A stretch of 64,000 nucleotides of DNA. Source: Bacteroidales bacterium. GTDB taxonomy: Bacteria > Bacteroidota > Bacteroidia > Bacteroidales > BM520. The stretch spans positions 177,525 through 241,524 of the forward strand of contig JAEEQW010000002.1 in NCBI GenBank assembly GCA_016285515.1, written 5' to 3'. The notes beneath the pieces were generated by a model. It searched no databases, was not told the origin of the DNA, and was given only the letters and a program-made list of their open reading frames with translations. This document shows, one piece after another, positions 42,835-52,396 of this stretch; positions within the stretch are counted from its first letter, which is position 1, and every line of letters starts with the position of its first letter. Made by a program: the position numbers and the translations under genes.

Positions 42835-44599
42835 TATCCTTGATGTTAAGCTGGAGTGAAATCTTATTGTTCCATTCGTTTTCCTCAATATTATAGACTA
42901 TATTGAAAGGCAGCCCACCAGCTATCTGGTCGAAATATTCGCCCTGTTGGAAAGCAATTGCCGAAATTGGGTAGCCGTTTTTGTTAGGATGACATACAGA
43001 TAATTTGAGATGATTGCTGCCGACTTTACGAACCAGACCGGTATCAGTCACACCATTCGAACAGAAAACAGGAGAATTGTTGCCTGGGCCGAACGGAGCA
43101 AACATCTTTAAAGTCTTGTAGAACTTCGGATTTATCTCATTCAAGTCTATTTCGGTATCAACGGTGATCTCCGGAGTTAATGTGTCTTCAGTGACACGTT
43201 CCGAAACAACACGTTCAAATTTTTCTTTGAATTTTTCGAAGTTTTCTTCTTTTAACGACAGTCCGGCCGCAAAGGTGTGACCGCCAAAATGTTCAAGATA
43301 TTCACTACAAGCATCTATGGCCTCATAAATGTCAAAATTCTTGACTGAACGTGCTGAACCGGTAAGTATAGTTTCATCCGAGGATTCATCCTCCACTGAC
43401 TTGGTAAACACTATAGTAGGACGATAATATATCTCTGTCAATCTTGATGCCACAATTCCCACTACCCCCTTGAACCATTTCGGATTGTAAACGACCGTGG
43501 TTTTTTTGTTAAGAGTTGTAATATCCTTGCTCAACATATCCAGAGCCTCCATTGTTGCAATATTGTCAAGATTACGACGTTCCTTATTGATGTCATTTAT
43601 CTTCTTTGCTATAACTTTTGCATCTTCAAGACTGTCGGAGTTAAGCAGTTCGACTGATGTCTTGCCGTTTTCAAGACGTCCCGCAGCATTTATACGCGGC
43701 CCTATAATAAACACCAAATCATTGATTGTCAATTCTTTGGAAAATATACTTTTATTGATGTTATACAACGCTTTTGGACGTCGTTTCACATTTGCGCTAT
43801 CAAGAATAGCCTCAAGTCCGGGACGCGGTTTTGAATTGATAAGCCTCAATCCGTAATAAGCTAATATTCTGTTCTCTCCAGTAATTGGAACGATGTCGGA
43901 TGCAATACTGACAACAACCAAATCGAGATAATTGTAAAGTTCATCAGAAGGAATCTTATTCTTCTTGGCAAAAGCTTGCGCCAATTTGAATGCCACACCG
44001 CAGCCAGCCAAATCTTTATACGGATAAGTGTCGTCGTCACGTTTTGAATCCAAAACGGCGACGGCATCAGGTAAGACATCATCGGAACGATGGTGGTCAC
44101 CAATAATGAAGTCTATGCCTTTAGTCTTTGCATAAGCGACTTGTTCGTTTGCCTTAATGCCGCAATCAAGTGCAATCACCAATGTGAAATGATTCTCGTA
44201 GGCAAAATCTATACTCTGAATTGAAATCCCATATCCCTCGGAATATCTGTCAGGAATATAGAAATCTATTTCGAGAGTCGGGTCAAATTTCTTGAGAAAA
44301 GTATATAAAAGTGATACCGCAGTGGTGCCATCGACATCATAATCGCCATAAATTAGAATCTTTTCACGATTTTTTACAGCCTTGTTGAGTCTATCGACAG
44401 CCTTGTCCATATCCTTCATAAGGAATGGATCATGAAGGTTTTTCAGGTCAGGACGGAAGAATTTTTTGGCATCGTTTACAGTCGTAATCCCCCGCTGTAC
44501 CAACAGATTCGCCAATGTATAGTCTATGTTTAGCTGACTTGCCAATTCACCGACTATCTTCGAATCTCCTTCTTCTTTTAGTATCCAATTTTTGACCAT
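42818..44599 (-). CDS. recJ: Single-stranded-DNA-specific exonuclease RecJ
   Basis: A 593-residue DHH-family 5'-3' exonuclease used in repair and recombination. ILIYGDYDVDGTTAVSLL at 81-98 holds the first metal site (GDYDVDG 85-91), IIGDHHRSDD the DHH site, LDSKRDDDTYPYKDLAGCG the following motif, and GPRINAAGRLENG and FGGHTFAAGLSL the DHHA1 RNA/DNA-binding part. The C-terminal OB fold is about 465-593. It stands alone between a convergent lipoprotein gene and the divergent purH. Confidence 0.96.
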   Translation of the reverse strand: MVKNWILKEEGDSKIVGELASQLNIDYTLANLLVQRGITTVNDAKKFFRPDLKNLHDPFLMKDMDKAVDRLNKAVKNREKILIYGDYDVDGTTAVSLLYTFLKKFDPTLEIDFYIPDRYSEGYGISIQSIDFAYENHFTLVIALDCGIKANEQVAYAKTKGIDFIIGDHHRSDDVLPDAVAVLDSKRDDDTYPYKDLAGCGVAFKLAQAFAKKNKIPSDELYNYLDLVVVSIASDIVPITGENRILAYYGLRLINSKPRPGLEAILDSANVKRRPKALYNINKSIFSKELTINDLVFIIGPRINAAGRLENGKTSVELLNSDSLEDAKVIAKKINDINKERRNLDNIATMEALDMLSKDITTLNKKTTVVYNPKWFKGVVGIVASRLTEIYYRPTIVFTKSVEDESSDETILTGSARSVKNFDIYEAIDACSEYLEHFGGHTFAAGLSLKEENFEKFKEKFERVVSERVTEDTLTPEITVDTEIDLNEINPKFYKTLKMFAPFGPGNNSPVFCSNGVTDTGLVRKVGSNHLKLSVCHPNKNGYPISAIAFQQGEYFDQIAGGLPFNIVYNIEENEWNNKISLQLNIKDIKMLE

Positions 44600-44721
44600 A
44601 AACTTACCCTAAAAAAATAATCGGTAAAAATACATTTTTTTTTACAATTTGCAAATTTTTTTACATTGATTTTTTTTAGAAAATTTCAGCACAAAAGAAA
44701 CCACAACTTATAAAAAATAAA

Positions 44722-44729
44722 TAACTTTG
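44722..44729 (+). promoter_or_regulatory. Candidate promoter for purH-mreBCD-tsaB
   Basis: TAACTTTG matches TAnnTTTG, 48 bp upstream of purH, in the very A+T-rich 178-bp gap between recJ and purH. No riboswitch or other element was recognised. Confidence 0.5.
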
Positions 44730-44777
44730 TAAGTTAAATTTCAGTAATGTTTTTTTTGTTCAAAAAGATTTGGAATA

Positions 44778-46307
44778 TTGATGAAAACCATACATAATTG
44801 CTTGATTTCGATGTATAACAAAGATGGCATTCTGCCTCTTTTGAGTGTTCTTAAGAGTCTTAATATTGCCATCTATGCCACCGGCGGCACATACGATTAT
44901 ATTATGTCGTCAGGAACCGGCAACAATTTGATAAAGGTAGAAGACATCACCAGCTACCCTTCAATACTCGGGGGCAGGGTAAAAACACTGCACCCAAAAA
45001 TTTTCGGCGGCATCCTAAACCGCCGCGAATCGGAAAATGACAAAGCTGATGTCGCAAAATATGACATCCCTTCCATTGACCTCGTTATTGTTGATTTATA
45101 TCCGTTCGAAAAAACAGTCGCAGCAAACTGTTCCGATGATGAAATCATAGAAAAAATAGATATAGGCGGCATATCTCTCATTAGAGCCGCTGCCAAAAAT
45201 TTCAATGATGTGGTGATAATCTCCTCCGTGGAACAGATACCGGAACTCGTGTCCGTGCTCACTGAGAACAACGGTGCCACTTCATTGGAATACAGGAAGT
45301 TGATGGCAACAAAAGCCTTCAATGTCTCCTCTCACTACGACACGGCAATATTCAATTATTTCAACAAAGACAACGCAGTTGAATGTTTCAAGACAAGTTC
45401 TGTCAACAGCAAACATCTGCGTTACGGTGAAAATCCTCACCAAAAGGGTTCATTTTACGGCAATCTCGATGAACTATTCACACAGTTGCATGGAAAGGAA
45501 ATATCCTACAACAATCTTGTTGACATAGATTCGGGCTTACGTCTGATGTCGGATTTCAAATCACCTGCTGTAGCTATTATCAAGCATACCAACGTCTGCG
45601 GATTTGCTCTTCGTCAGGACCTTCTGACAGCATGGAGGGATGCCCTGGCAGGAGACCCTGTCTCTGCTTTCGGCGGAGTAATCGTAATCAATGGAAAGGT
45701 CAACTCAATTGACCTCGCAAACGAAATAAATGAACTTTTCTTTGAAATTCTCATTGCCGATGATTTCTCAGAAGAAGCCCTTCAGATTCTTTTCTCAAAG
45801 AAAAACAGAATCATACTGAAGCTCAAAAAACGTGATTTCAGCTCAAAAACCTTTAAATCAATACTTAACGGGGTATTAGTGCAGGATACAGATAACGTCA
45901 CTGATTCGGTTGCCGACTTTCAATATGTCACTGAGAAACGACCTACAGCCGCTGAATGTGATGACCTCGTCTTTGCAAATATTCTCGTAAAACACACCAA
46001 ATCAAATGCCATAGTCCTTGCAAAGAATGGGCAGCTTTTGGGCAGCGGTACAGGGCAAACCTCCAGGGTTGACGCCTTGAAACAGGCCATTGCCAAAGCC
46101 AAATCCTTCAACTTTGAACTCAAAGGTGCTGTCATGGCATCCGATGCATTCTTCCCCTTTTCCGACTGTGTGGAAATAGCCCATGCAGAAGGCATTGACG
46201 CTATAATCCAACCCGGTGGTTCAATTCGGGACAAAGACAGTATAGACTATTGTAACAACAACGGAATGAGAATGGTTTTCACCGGCCATCGTCACTTTAA
46301 ACATTAA
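44778..46307 (+). CDS. purH: Bifunctional AICAR transformylase/IMP cyclohydrolase
   Basis: A 509-residue enzyme for the last two steps of IMP synthesis. The N-terminal MGS-like cyclohydrolase domain (1 to about 190) shows YATGGTYDYI, LGGRVKTLHPKIFGGIL and VDLYPFEKTV. The transformylase domain shows LRYGENPHQKGSFYG, SYNNLVDIDSG, IIKHTNVCGFAL, DPVSAFGGVIVING, GSGTGQTSRVDAL and IQPGGSIRDKDSI. First gene of a tight plus-strand set with mreBCD and tsaB (17 bp to mreB). Confidence 0.97.
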   Translation: MMKTIHNCLISMYNKDGILPLLSVLKSLNIAIYATGGTYDYIMSSGTGNNLIKVEDITSYPSILGGRVKTLHPKIFGGILNRRESENDKADVAKYDIPSIDLVIVDLYPFEKTVAANCSDDEIIEKIDIGGISLIRAAAKNFNDVVIISSVEQIPELVSVLTENNGATSLEYRKLMATKAFNVSSHYDTAIFNYFNKDNAVECFKTSSVNSKHLRYGENPHQKGSFYGNLDELFTQLHGKEISYNNLVDIDSGLRLMSDFKSPAVAIIKHTNVCGFALRQDLLTAWRDALAGDPVSAFGGVIVINGKVNSIDLANEINELFFEILIADDFSEEALQILFSKKNRIILKLKKRDFSSKTFKSILNGVLVQDTDNVTDSVADFQYVTEKRPTAAECDDLVFANILVKHTKSNAIVLAKNGQLLGSGTGQTSRVDALKQAIAKAKSFNFELKGAVMASDAFFPFSDCVEIAHAEGIDAIIQPGGSIRDKDSIDYCNNNGMRMVFTGHRHFKH

Positions 46308-46324
46308 CATAAAATTAAAATCAG

Positions 46325-47347
46325 ATGGGTGCTTTTAATTTCTTCATGAAAGAGATAGCTATTGACTTAGGAACAGCCAATACTATAATTATATATAACG
46401 ATAAAGTTGTAGTTGACGAACCTTCAATCGTCGCTATTGAACAGCCAACAGGCAAGGTGCTTGCAGTAGGCAAAAAAGCAATGATGATGCAGGGACGTAC
46501 CCACAGCAGCATCCGCACCATTCGTCCTTTGCAGAATGGTGTCATTGCCGACTTCAACGCTGCGGAAATAATGATAAGGGAGTTGATTAAGATGATTAAC
46601 ATCCAGAAAGGTGTCTTTACACCAGCCCTTAAGATGGTAATCTGCATACCTTCCGGTATCACCGACGTTGAGGAAAGAGCCGTCAAAGACTCAGCAGAAC
46701 ATGCCGGTGCAAGAGATGTCAGACTTATCCACGAACCTATGGCAGCAGCAATCGGCATCGGTATCGATGTGCTCGAACCTACCGGCAACATGATTGTCGA
46801 TATAGGCGGCGGCACTTCAGAGATCGCCGTCATCGCTCTCGGCGGCATTGTCAACAACACCTCTATCAGAGTTGCAGGCGACGAACTTAATGCCAACATC
46901 GTCGAGTACATGCGTACAGAACACAAAATCAACATCGGTGAAAGCACAGCCGAAATGATTAAAAAAGAAGTCGGTGCTGCTCTTCCAGATATTGACGTAA
47001 AACCTGATGATTACGCTGTTCACGGCAGAGACATGCTTACAGGTATCCCTAAGGAAGTCAAGGTTAATTATATGGAAATTGCCGGCGCTCTTGACAAAAC
47101 CATATCAAAAATCGAAACCGCTATCCTCAACGCTCTTGAAAAAACTCCTCCGGAACTTTCAGCCGACATTTACCGAACCGGCATCTACCTCGCTGGCGGC
47201 GGCTCGCTCCTCAGGGGCCTTGACAAACGTATCAGCAGAATGACAAAACTTCCTGTCTATGTCGCTGAAGATCCGCTGCGCGCTGTTGCCCGCGGTACCG
47301 GCATAGCCCTCAAAAACTTCAACAAGTTCACCTTCCTCATCAAATAA
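46325..47347 (+). CDS. mreB: Rod-shape determining actin homologue MreB
   Basis: A 340-residue cytoskeletal ATPase that guides lateral wall synthesis. Actin-fold motifs are EIAIDLGTANTIIIY (phosphate 1) near 10-24, DIGGGTSEIAVIALGG (phosphate 2) near 159-174 and GIYLAGGGSLLRGLDKRI (adenosine) near 285-302. Gene order mreB-mreC-mreD is standard. Predicts rod shape or at least elongated growth. Confidence 0.97.
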   Translation: MGAFNFFMKEIAIDLGTANTIIIYNDKVVVDEPSIVAIEQPTGKVLAVGKKAMMMQGRTHSSIRTIRPLQNGVIADFNAAEIMIRELIKMINIQKGVFTPALKMVICIPSGITDVEERAVKDSAEHAGARDVRLIHEPMAAAIGIGIDVLEPTGNMIVDIGGGTSEIAVIALGGIVNNTSIRVAGDELNANIVEYMRTEHKINIGESTAEMIKKEVGAALPDIDVKPDDYAVHGRDMLTGIPKEVKVNYMEIAGALDKTISKIETAILNALEKTPPELSADIYRTGIYLAGGGSLLRGLDKRISRMTKLPVYVAEDPLRAVARGTGIALKNFNKFTFLIK

Positions 47348-47360
47348 TGTTTTTTGAGTC

Positions 47361-48209
47361 ATGCGTGAAATAATCCGCTTTCTGCAAAGATACATTTTTT
47401 CCATAACTTTCATCATTTGCCTGCTGGTAAGCCTTATACTGCTTATGCGCTTTAATGACTACCAAAGAGCGGTATCCAACAACTTTGTCAATAATTTCGA
47501 AGGCACAATATACGAGAAACGTTCCGATATCACCAAATACTGGCAGCTCGGCACAGTAAACAAAAACCTGGCTGAGGAAAATGCCATGCTCAGAAAAATG
47601 CTGGTGACATCCTACCGGAACTATGACATTGACACCATGGACATTGACAATCTTCGTACTCTTTACGGCAGAGCTTTCAACAACCCCGAAAACCCAAATA
47701 TCTTCAATTTCATCCCCGCCGAGGTCATCTACAACACCACCAACTATAACAATAATAAAATTATTATAGACAAAGGCAAAAATGATGGCATAAGGGAAGG
47801 AATGGGGGTCATTTCCCCAACAAGCGTAGTCGGCATAGTAGTTAAAGTCACCAACAACTACGCATCCATCATGCCGGTCCTTCACTCCAATTTTCGAGTC
47901 GGCGTAAAACCAATATCTGAAAAAGAGTACGGCACCGCCTCATGGCACGGCAATGACTTCCGGACAGGAAACGTGGTAGATCTCCCTTCACACACCCGTC
48001 TGAAAATAAACGATACTATCGTTACCAGCGGATTGTCAAAGATATTCCCTCCCAACATCCCAGTCGGCCTCGTAAAAAACATAAAGCCAAAAGCAAGCAC
48101 CGGCGTACTTGATGTTGATATCTCCTTTATCGATGATTATAGAAAAACCACTTACGTATATGTCATCGACCATATATATTCCAATCAGATAGATTCCTTA
48201 ATGCATTGA
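47361..48209 (+). CDS. mreC: Rod-shape determining protein MreC
   Basis: A 282-residue bitopic protein. One membrane helix (about 10-30, RYIFSITFIICLLVSLILL), a coiled coil (about 40-85), then the periplasmic double beta-barrel with IIIDKGKNDGIREGMGVISPTSVVGIVV, YASIMPVLHSNFRVGVKP and VVTSG-like DTIVTSGLSKIFPPNIPVGLV. It links MreB with wall synthases. The gene lies 13 bp after mreB and ends 1 bp before mreD. Confidence 0.95.
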   Translation: MREIIRFLQRYIFSITFIICLLVSLILLMRFNDYQRAVSNNFVNNFEGTIYEKRSDITKYWQLGTVNKNLAEENAMLRKMLVTSYRNYDIDTMDIDNLRTLYGRAFNNPENPNIFNFIPAEVIYNTTNYNNNKIIIDKGKNDGIREGMGVISPTSVVGIVVKVTNNYASIMPVLHSNFRVGVKPISEKEYGTASWHGNDFRTGNVVDLPSHTRLKINDTIVTSGLSKIFPPNIPVGLVKNIKPKASTGVLDVDISFIDDYRKTTYVYVIDHIYSNQIDSLMH

Positions 48210-48210
48210 T

Positions 48211-48732
48211 ATGCGCAGATATATTCAACATATAATTCGCTACATTATCCTGACACTGTTTCAGGTTATCGTATTGAATAACATCAATATAGGTGGTTTC
48301 TTATGTCCTTATCTCTATGTTCTCATCATATTGATGCTGCCGGCTAATATCGAAAACTGGCTCATGGTAATCATTTCCATGTTTGTTGGACTGACTATTG
48401 ATTTCTTCAGCGGCACCATTGGTTTGCACGCATCGGCATGTGTTCTTATGGGTGCATGCTACCATGCCATACTCCGCTTCTTCATCAACAACAGAGAAAT
48501 GAAACCGGGAACAGTCGCCGATATTTCGTTTATGGGCTTACTCAATTATACTCTTTTTACTCTGATAATGATAACTGTTCACCATTTGGCTTTATTCTTC
48601 CTGGATGCATTCACTCTCAAGTCTTTCCTTGTCACCTTAGGACACGCAGGGCTTAACATTCTGCTGACTTTGGCAATAATACTGCCCTATCAGCTGATAT
48701 TCAGGTCAAGAGCACGCAGATATAGTTATTAG
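48211..48732 (+). CDS. mreD: Rod-shape determining membrane protein MreD
   Basis: A 173-residue integral membrane protein with five or six hydrophobic helices. FLCPYLYVLIILMLPANIENW and GLTIDFFSGTIGLHASACVLMG (Asp-Phe-Phe then Gly-Leu-His) are the typical MreD signatures in this phylum. Works with MreB and MreC. 8 bp before tsaB. Confidence 0.92.
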   Translation: MRRYIQHIIRYIILTLFQVIVLNNINIGGFLCPYLYVLIILMLPANIENWLMVIISMFVGLTIDFFSGTIGLHASACVLMGACYHAILRFFINNREMKPGTVADISFMGLLNYTLFTLIMITVHHLALFFLDAFTLKSFLVTLGHAGLNILLTLAIILPYQLIFRSRARRYSY

Positions 48733-48740
48733 TCAACATT

Positions 48741-49427
48741 ATGGCAAGAATAATCTCCATAGAATCCACATCACAAATTTGTTCAGTCGCACTCGCTGAA
48801 AACGACAAATTGATTGCTTTAAAAGAAACTTCCGGGAACAACCATTCAGTCGTACTTACACAATTCATTCTTGACGTTCTGAACGAAGTCGGACTGAAAT
48901 CCTCCGACCTTGATGCGGTCGCAGTAAGCAAAGGCCCCGGCTCATACACTGGTCTCAGAATAGGCGTTTCAGCAGCAAAAGGGCTTTGCTATGCACTTGA
49001 CATCCCTCTGATTGCAGTAGATACACTTTATGCTCTTGCACTGTCAGTCAGAGATTTATATCCCGAATGCTTTATATGCCCGATGATAGATGCACGCAGA
49101 ATGGAAGTCTATACAGCTCTGTATGATTCAGACATGAACACAGTGCTTGATGTCCATGCCAAAATCCTTGATGAATCATCATTTCAAGACTATCTGTCAA
49201 GTAGCAAGATTGTTTTCCTCGGCTCGGGTGCCCCTAAGACAAAAAATGTGATAAAATCGCCAAATGCGATATTTGATTTATCACACGACCTTTCAGCTAA
49301 AAACATAATATCTACTGCTTATCAACGTTTTACAGATAATAATTTCGAAAACATAGCATATTTCGAACCATTTTATCTGAAAGAATTCGTCGCAAAAAAA
49401 CCTGTTGTAAAAGCACTTCGGTATTAA
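48741..49427 (+). CDS. tsaB: tRNA threonylcarbamoyladenosine synthesis protein TsaB
   Basis: A 228-residue ASKHA-fold protein that partners TsaD in making t6A on tRNAs. It begins IISIESTSQICSVALAEN and has VSKGPGSYTGLRIGVSAAKGL near 68-87, LIAVDTLYALA and MIDARRMEVYTALYD, all typical of TsaB. Last gene of the purH-mre run. Confidence 0.95.
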   Translation: MARIISIESTSQICSVALAENDKLIALKETSGNNHSVVLTQFILDVLNEVGLKSSDLDAVAVSKGPGSYTGLRIGVSAAKGLCYALDIPLIAVDTLYALALSVRDLYPECFICPMIDARRMEVYTALYDSDMNTVLDVHAKILDESSFQDYLSSSKIVFLGSGAPKTKNVIKSPNAIFDLSHDLSAKNIISTAYQRFTDNNFENIAYFEPFYLKEFVAKKPVVKALRY

Positions 49428-49448
49428 TATAGTTATTAAAAAAATTTG

Positions 49449-49456
49449 TACATTTG
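49449..49456 (+). promoter_or_regulatory. Candidate promoter for tdh
   Basis: TACATTTG matches TAnnTTTG, 60 bp upstream of the tdh start and 22 bp after the tsaB stop. Confidence 0.5.
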
Positions 49457-49516
49457 CAACGCTGGAATAATAATTCAATATAGACTTAAAACATTGGAAA
49501 TAATAATATTACTAAA

Positions 49517-50470
49517 ATGAAAAACATATTGATTATTGGTAGTGCAGGCCAAATTGGTTCTGAACTTACACGTGAACTTAGAAAAAGATATGGCAACGAT
49601 AATGTAGTCGCTACCGATATTGCTCCTGAAAAATTCAAGGATGAACTCAAGTCTGGACCTATTGAGGCTCTTGACATATTAGACACTCAAAAACTTGCCG
49701 ACTTAGTGCGCAAATATAAGATTGACACTATCTACAACCTTGCAGCTCTTCTCTCAGCCACTGCAGAGGCAAAACCACAGCTCGCTTGGAAAATAGGTCT
49801 TTATGGACATTTCGGCGTTCTCGAAGTTGCCCGTGAGTTAGGAACAGCTATTTTCTTTCCGAGCTCAATAGGCTCCTTCGGACCGACGACCCCGCATGAT
49901 AACACACCACAAGATGTTATCCAACGTCCAAACACAATGTACGGTGTAACAAAAGTTTCAGCTGAATTGCTCGGTGACTACTACCACAAGAGATTTGGTG
50001 TCGATACCCGCGGCGTGAGATTCCCAGGCATCATATCCAACGTGACACTTCCAGGAGGCGGAACAACTGACTATGCAGTTGAAATATATTATGCTGCTGT
50101 TCAGACCGGTAAGTTCACTTGCCCTCTCAAAGCCGGCACATTCCTTGACATGATGTATATGCCGGATGCCCTCCATGCTGCCATCAGCATTATGGAAGCC
50201 AATCCAGACAAACTCATCCATCACAATGGTTTCAATGTGACAGCAATGAGCTTCGACCCTGAAATTATCTATAAGGCTATCAAGAAACGTATCCCTGATT
50301 TCGTTATGGACTATGACGTTGAACCTATCAAACAAGGTATTGCTGACTCATGGCCTAACAAGATGGACGACAGTGCCGCTCGTGAAGAATGGGGCTGGAA
50401 GCCTAACTGGGATCTTGACAGCATGACTGACGATATGCTGAAAGTCCTCTCAGAACGCTTTAAGAAATAA
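49517..50470 (+). CDS. tdh: L-threonine 3-dehydrogenase, SDR type
   Basis: A 317-residue NAD-dependent enzyme of the extended SDR (epimerase) fold. The NAD loop is IGSAGQIGSEL near 8-18, FFPSSIGSFGP carries the catalytic Ser region and MYGVTKVSAELL the Tyr-x3-Lys pair. VRFPGIISNVTLPGGGTTDYAVEIY and DMMYMPDALHAAI are typical of the epimerase-like threonine dehydrogenase that replaces the zinc enzyme in Bacteroidota. The product is the substrate of Kbl (37274-38461), here 11 kb away in a separate transcript. Confidence 0.93.
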   Translation: MKNILIIGSAGQIGSELTRELRKRYGNDNVVATDIAPEKFKDELKSGPIEALDILDTQKLADLVRKYKIDTIYNLAALLSATAEAKPQLAWKIGLYGHFGVLEVARELGTAIFFPSSIGSFGPTTPHDNTPQDVIQRPNTMYGVTKVSAELLGDYYHKRFGVDTRGVRFPGIISNVTLPGGGTTDYAVEIYYAAVQTGKFTCPLKAGTFLDMMYMPDALHAAISIMEANPDKLIHHNGFNVTAMSFDPEIIYKAIKKRIPDFVMDYDVEPIKQGIADSWPNKMDDSAAREEWGWKPNWDLDSMTDDMLKVLSERFKK

Positions 50471-50491
50471 GAATTAAGAAATACATTCAAC

Positions 50492-50519
50492 AAAAAAGCC
50501 GCTTTAAAGCGGCTTTTTT
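50492..50519. terminator. Bidirectional palindromic terminator between tdh and lpxB
   Basis: AAAAAAGCCGC, a TTTA centre and GCGGCTTTTTT form a perfect 28-bp palindrome, with A and T runs on both sides so it can terminate transcripts from both strands. It includes the lpxB stop codon and its last residues (ITKKPL), so part of the terminator is coding. Confidence 0.9.
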
Positions 50520-51598
50520 GTTATCTCTTCGGCTATCAGCCGAGACGCATCTTCATTGCCTAACTTTACTCTTAACTCATCATACCCATTCATCATACCA
50601 CTCACATATTCAGTATCATAGAGTAATTTTTGCATTTCTTCGGAAATACTGCCGACATTACAGTCACCTTGTATCAACTCTTTTACAAGCTGTTTGTCAA
50701 GAATAAGATTAACCAAGGAAATGTATTTGACCGTTAAGAGCAGTCTTGCAATTGTATATGATATGCCGCTGGTCTTATAACAAACCACCTGAGGCACTTT
50801 GAATAATGCTGTCTCTAAAGTAGCCGTCCCGCTTGTCACAACTGCAACTCCGGATTGTGACAGCACATCATACGTCTTGTCAAACACCAATTGCACATTG
50901 ACCGGAACTGAACAGCCACACACTCTTTCATAATATTCCTTCCCATGAACCGACATGGCTGCGATAATGAACTTCTGCTCAGGAAAACGTTTCGCCACTT
51001 CAACAAACACAGGAAGCATCCTTTGTATCTCTGACTTCCTCGACCCTGGCAGCAAAGCTATGTCCTCGTTCCTGTCTCCATCCACTTTACACCTGTCTCC
51101 TATTTCATCCAATAAAGGATGCCCGAAATATTTGACGTTAACCCCATAACGCTCATAGAAATCCTTCTCAAAAGGCAAAATCGGTATCATCAAGTCAACA
51201 TTCCGCTTTATCTTATAGACACGTGACTTGTTCCATGCCCATATCTGAGGGGAAATATAAAAGACCACCTTATACCCTAATTTATGTGCAAACTCCGCTA
51301 TTCTGAGATTGAATCCGGGATAGTCTATCAGAATAATAACATCGGGATTGTAACTCTTGATATCAGATTTGCAATACTTTAAAAGGCCAAGAATTTTGGG
51401 CAATGACAAAAAGACCTCAATAAAGCCCATGAAAGACATTTCATCAAGATACTTTACTATGGTGGCACCTTCCTTTTCAAGACGTTCACCACCCCATGCT
51501 CTTACCTGTGCTTCAGGGTCTTTCAGAAAAATATTATGTACAAGATTGGCACCGTGCAGATCACCTGATGCTTCCCCAGCCACAACATAATATTTCAT
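50504..51598 (-). CDS. lpxB: Lipid-A-disaccharide synthase
   Basis: A 364-residue glycosyltransferase that joins UDP-diacylglucosamine and lipid X in lipid A synthesis at the inner membrane. Seen are YYVVAGEASGDLHGANLV at the start, VRAWGGERLEKEGA, MGFIEVFL, VILIDYPGFNLRIA, VFYISPQIWAWN, LPFEKDFYER, YFGHPLLDE, LLPGSRKSEIQRMLP and VTSGTATLETAL, covering the whole family signature. Its 3' end is inside the shared terminator; the start is 9 bp after surE. Confidence 0.97.
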   Translation of the reverse strand: MKYYVVAGEASGDLHGANLVHNIFLKDPEAQVRAWGGERLEKEGATIVKYLDEMSFMGFIEVFLSLPKILGLLKYCKSDIKSYNPDVIILIDYPGFNLRIAEFAHKLGYKVVFYISPQIWAWNKSRVYKIKRNVDLMIPILPFEKDFYERYGVNVKYFGHPLLDEIGDRCKVDGDRNEDIALLPGSRKSEIQRMLPVFVEVAKRFPEQKFIIAAMSVHGKEYYERVCGCSVPVNVQLVFDKTYDVLSQSGVAVVTSGTATLETALFKVPQVVCYKTSGISYTIARLLLTVKYISLVNLILDKQLVKELIQGDCNVGSISEEMQKLLYDTEYVSGMMNGYDELRVKLGNEDASRLIAEEITKKPL

Positions 51599-51607
51599 AA
51601 TTCAGCA

Positions 51608-52396
51608 TTAAAGGACGTCAACGCCTAACAACGAACCTAACATTTTCTTGTGTTCGTCAAAAGTGATATCAATTTTAAGCGGAACAATAGAGACATAACC
51701 ATCTGCAAGAACCTTCATTTCACTATTGGATTTTATATCCTTTTCCTCATAAAACCCTGTAATCCAATAATATGGAAGATTTACGCCTGGTCGCATTCGT
51801 TTCTCATATACCTCGTACCATTTCCCTTGCGACAAACTGCATACCTTCATACCCTTTATACCACCTTCAGGCTTATATGGAAAATTGACAGTCAGACACA
51901 AACCCTTGGGCAACGAACTGATATTATCCAATACTTTTCCCAGAATACAGTCTATATATTCCTCTGTCTCACTGAAGTCAGCATCAGCGGTGTAACTGCA
52001 GAGGGAAAATCCAATAGACGGGATGCCTTCTATTGCGGCGTCTATAGCAATTCCGACAGTCCCGGAATAAAAAACATTGGTTCCCACATTTGTACCATGA
52101 TTGATGCCGGAAATGACAAGATCGGGAGTTCGCTCAGCAATAGCCTTCATAGCCATTTTCGAACAATCCACTGGGGTTCCGTTGCAGGAAAAAAATCTTA
52201 CTCCAGGTTCTTCACTGACAAGCTTAAGTTTCATGGGGTCGGCTACGGTCATGGCGTGACTTTTCCCTGACTGTTCCGTATCAGGGGCTACAGCTATGAT
52301 TTCACCGTGCTTTTTAGCAATATCTATCAAAGTTCTGATGCCTTTGGCATGAACTCCATCATCATTGGATATTACTATCAGTGGTCGTTTATTCAT
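51608..52396 (-). CDS. surE: 5'/3'-nucleotidase SurE
   Basis: A 262-residue survival-protein nucleotidase. The acidic metal pair is in ISNDDGVHAKGI (Asp12, Asp13), with APDTEQSGKSHAMTV, ISGINHGTNVGTNVFYSGTVGIAIDAAIEG and SVNFPY-like LTVNFPYKP, all typical. It dephosphorylates nucleoside monophosphates. Its start overlaps the maf end by 8 bp. Confidence 0.96.
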   Translation of the reverse strand: MNKRPLIVISNDDGVHAKGIRTLIDIAKKHGEIIAVAPDTEQSGKSHAMTVADPMKLKLVSEEPGVRFFSCNGTPVDCSKMAMKAIAERTPDLVISGINHGTNVGTNVFYSGTVGIAIDAAIEGIPSIGFSLCSYTADADFSETEEYIDCILGKVLDNISSLPKGLCLTVNFPYKPEGGIKGMKVCSLSQGKWYEVYEKRMRPGVNLPYYWITGFYEEKDIKSNSEMKVLADGYVSIVPLKIDITFDEHKKMLGSLLGVDVL

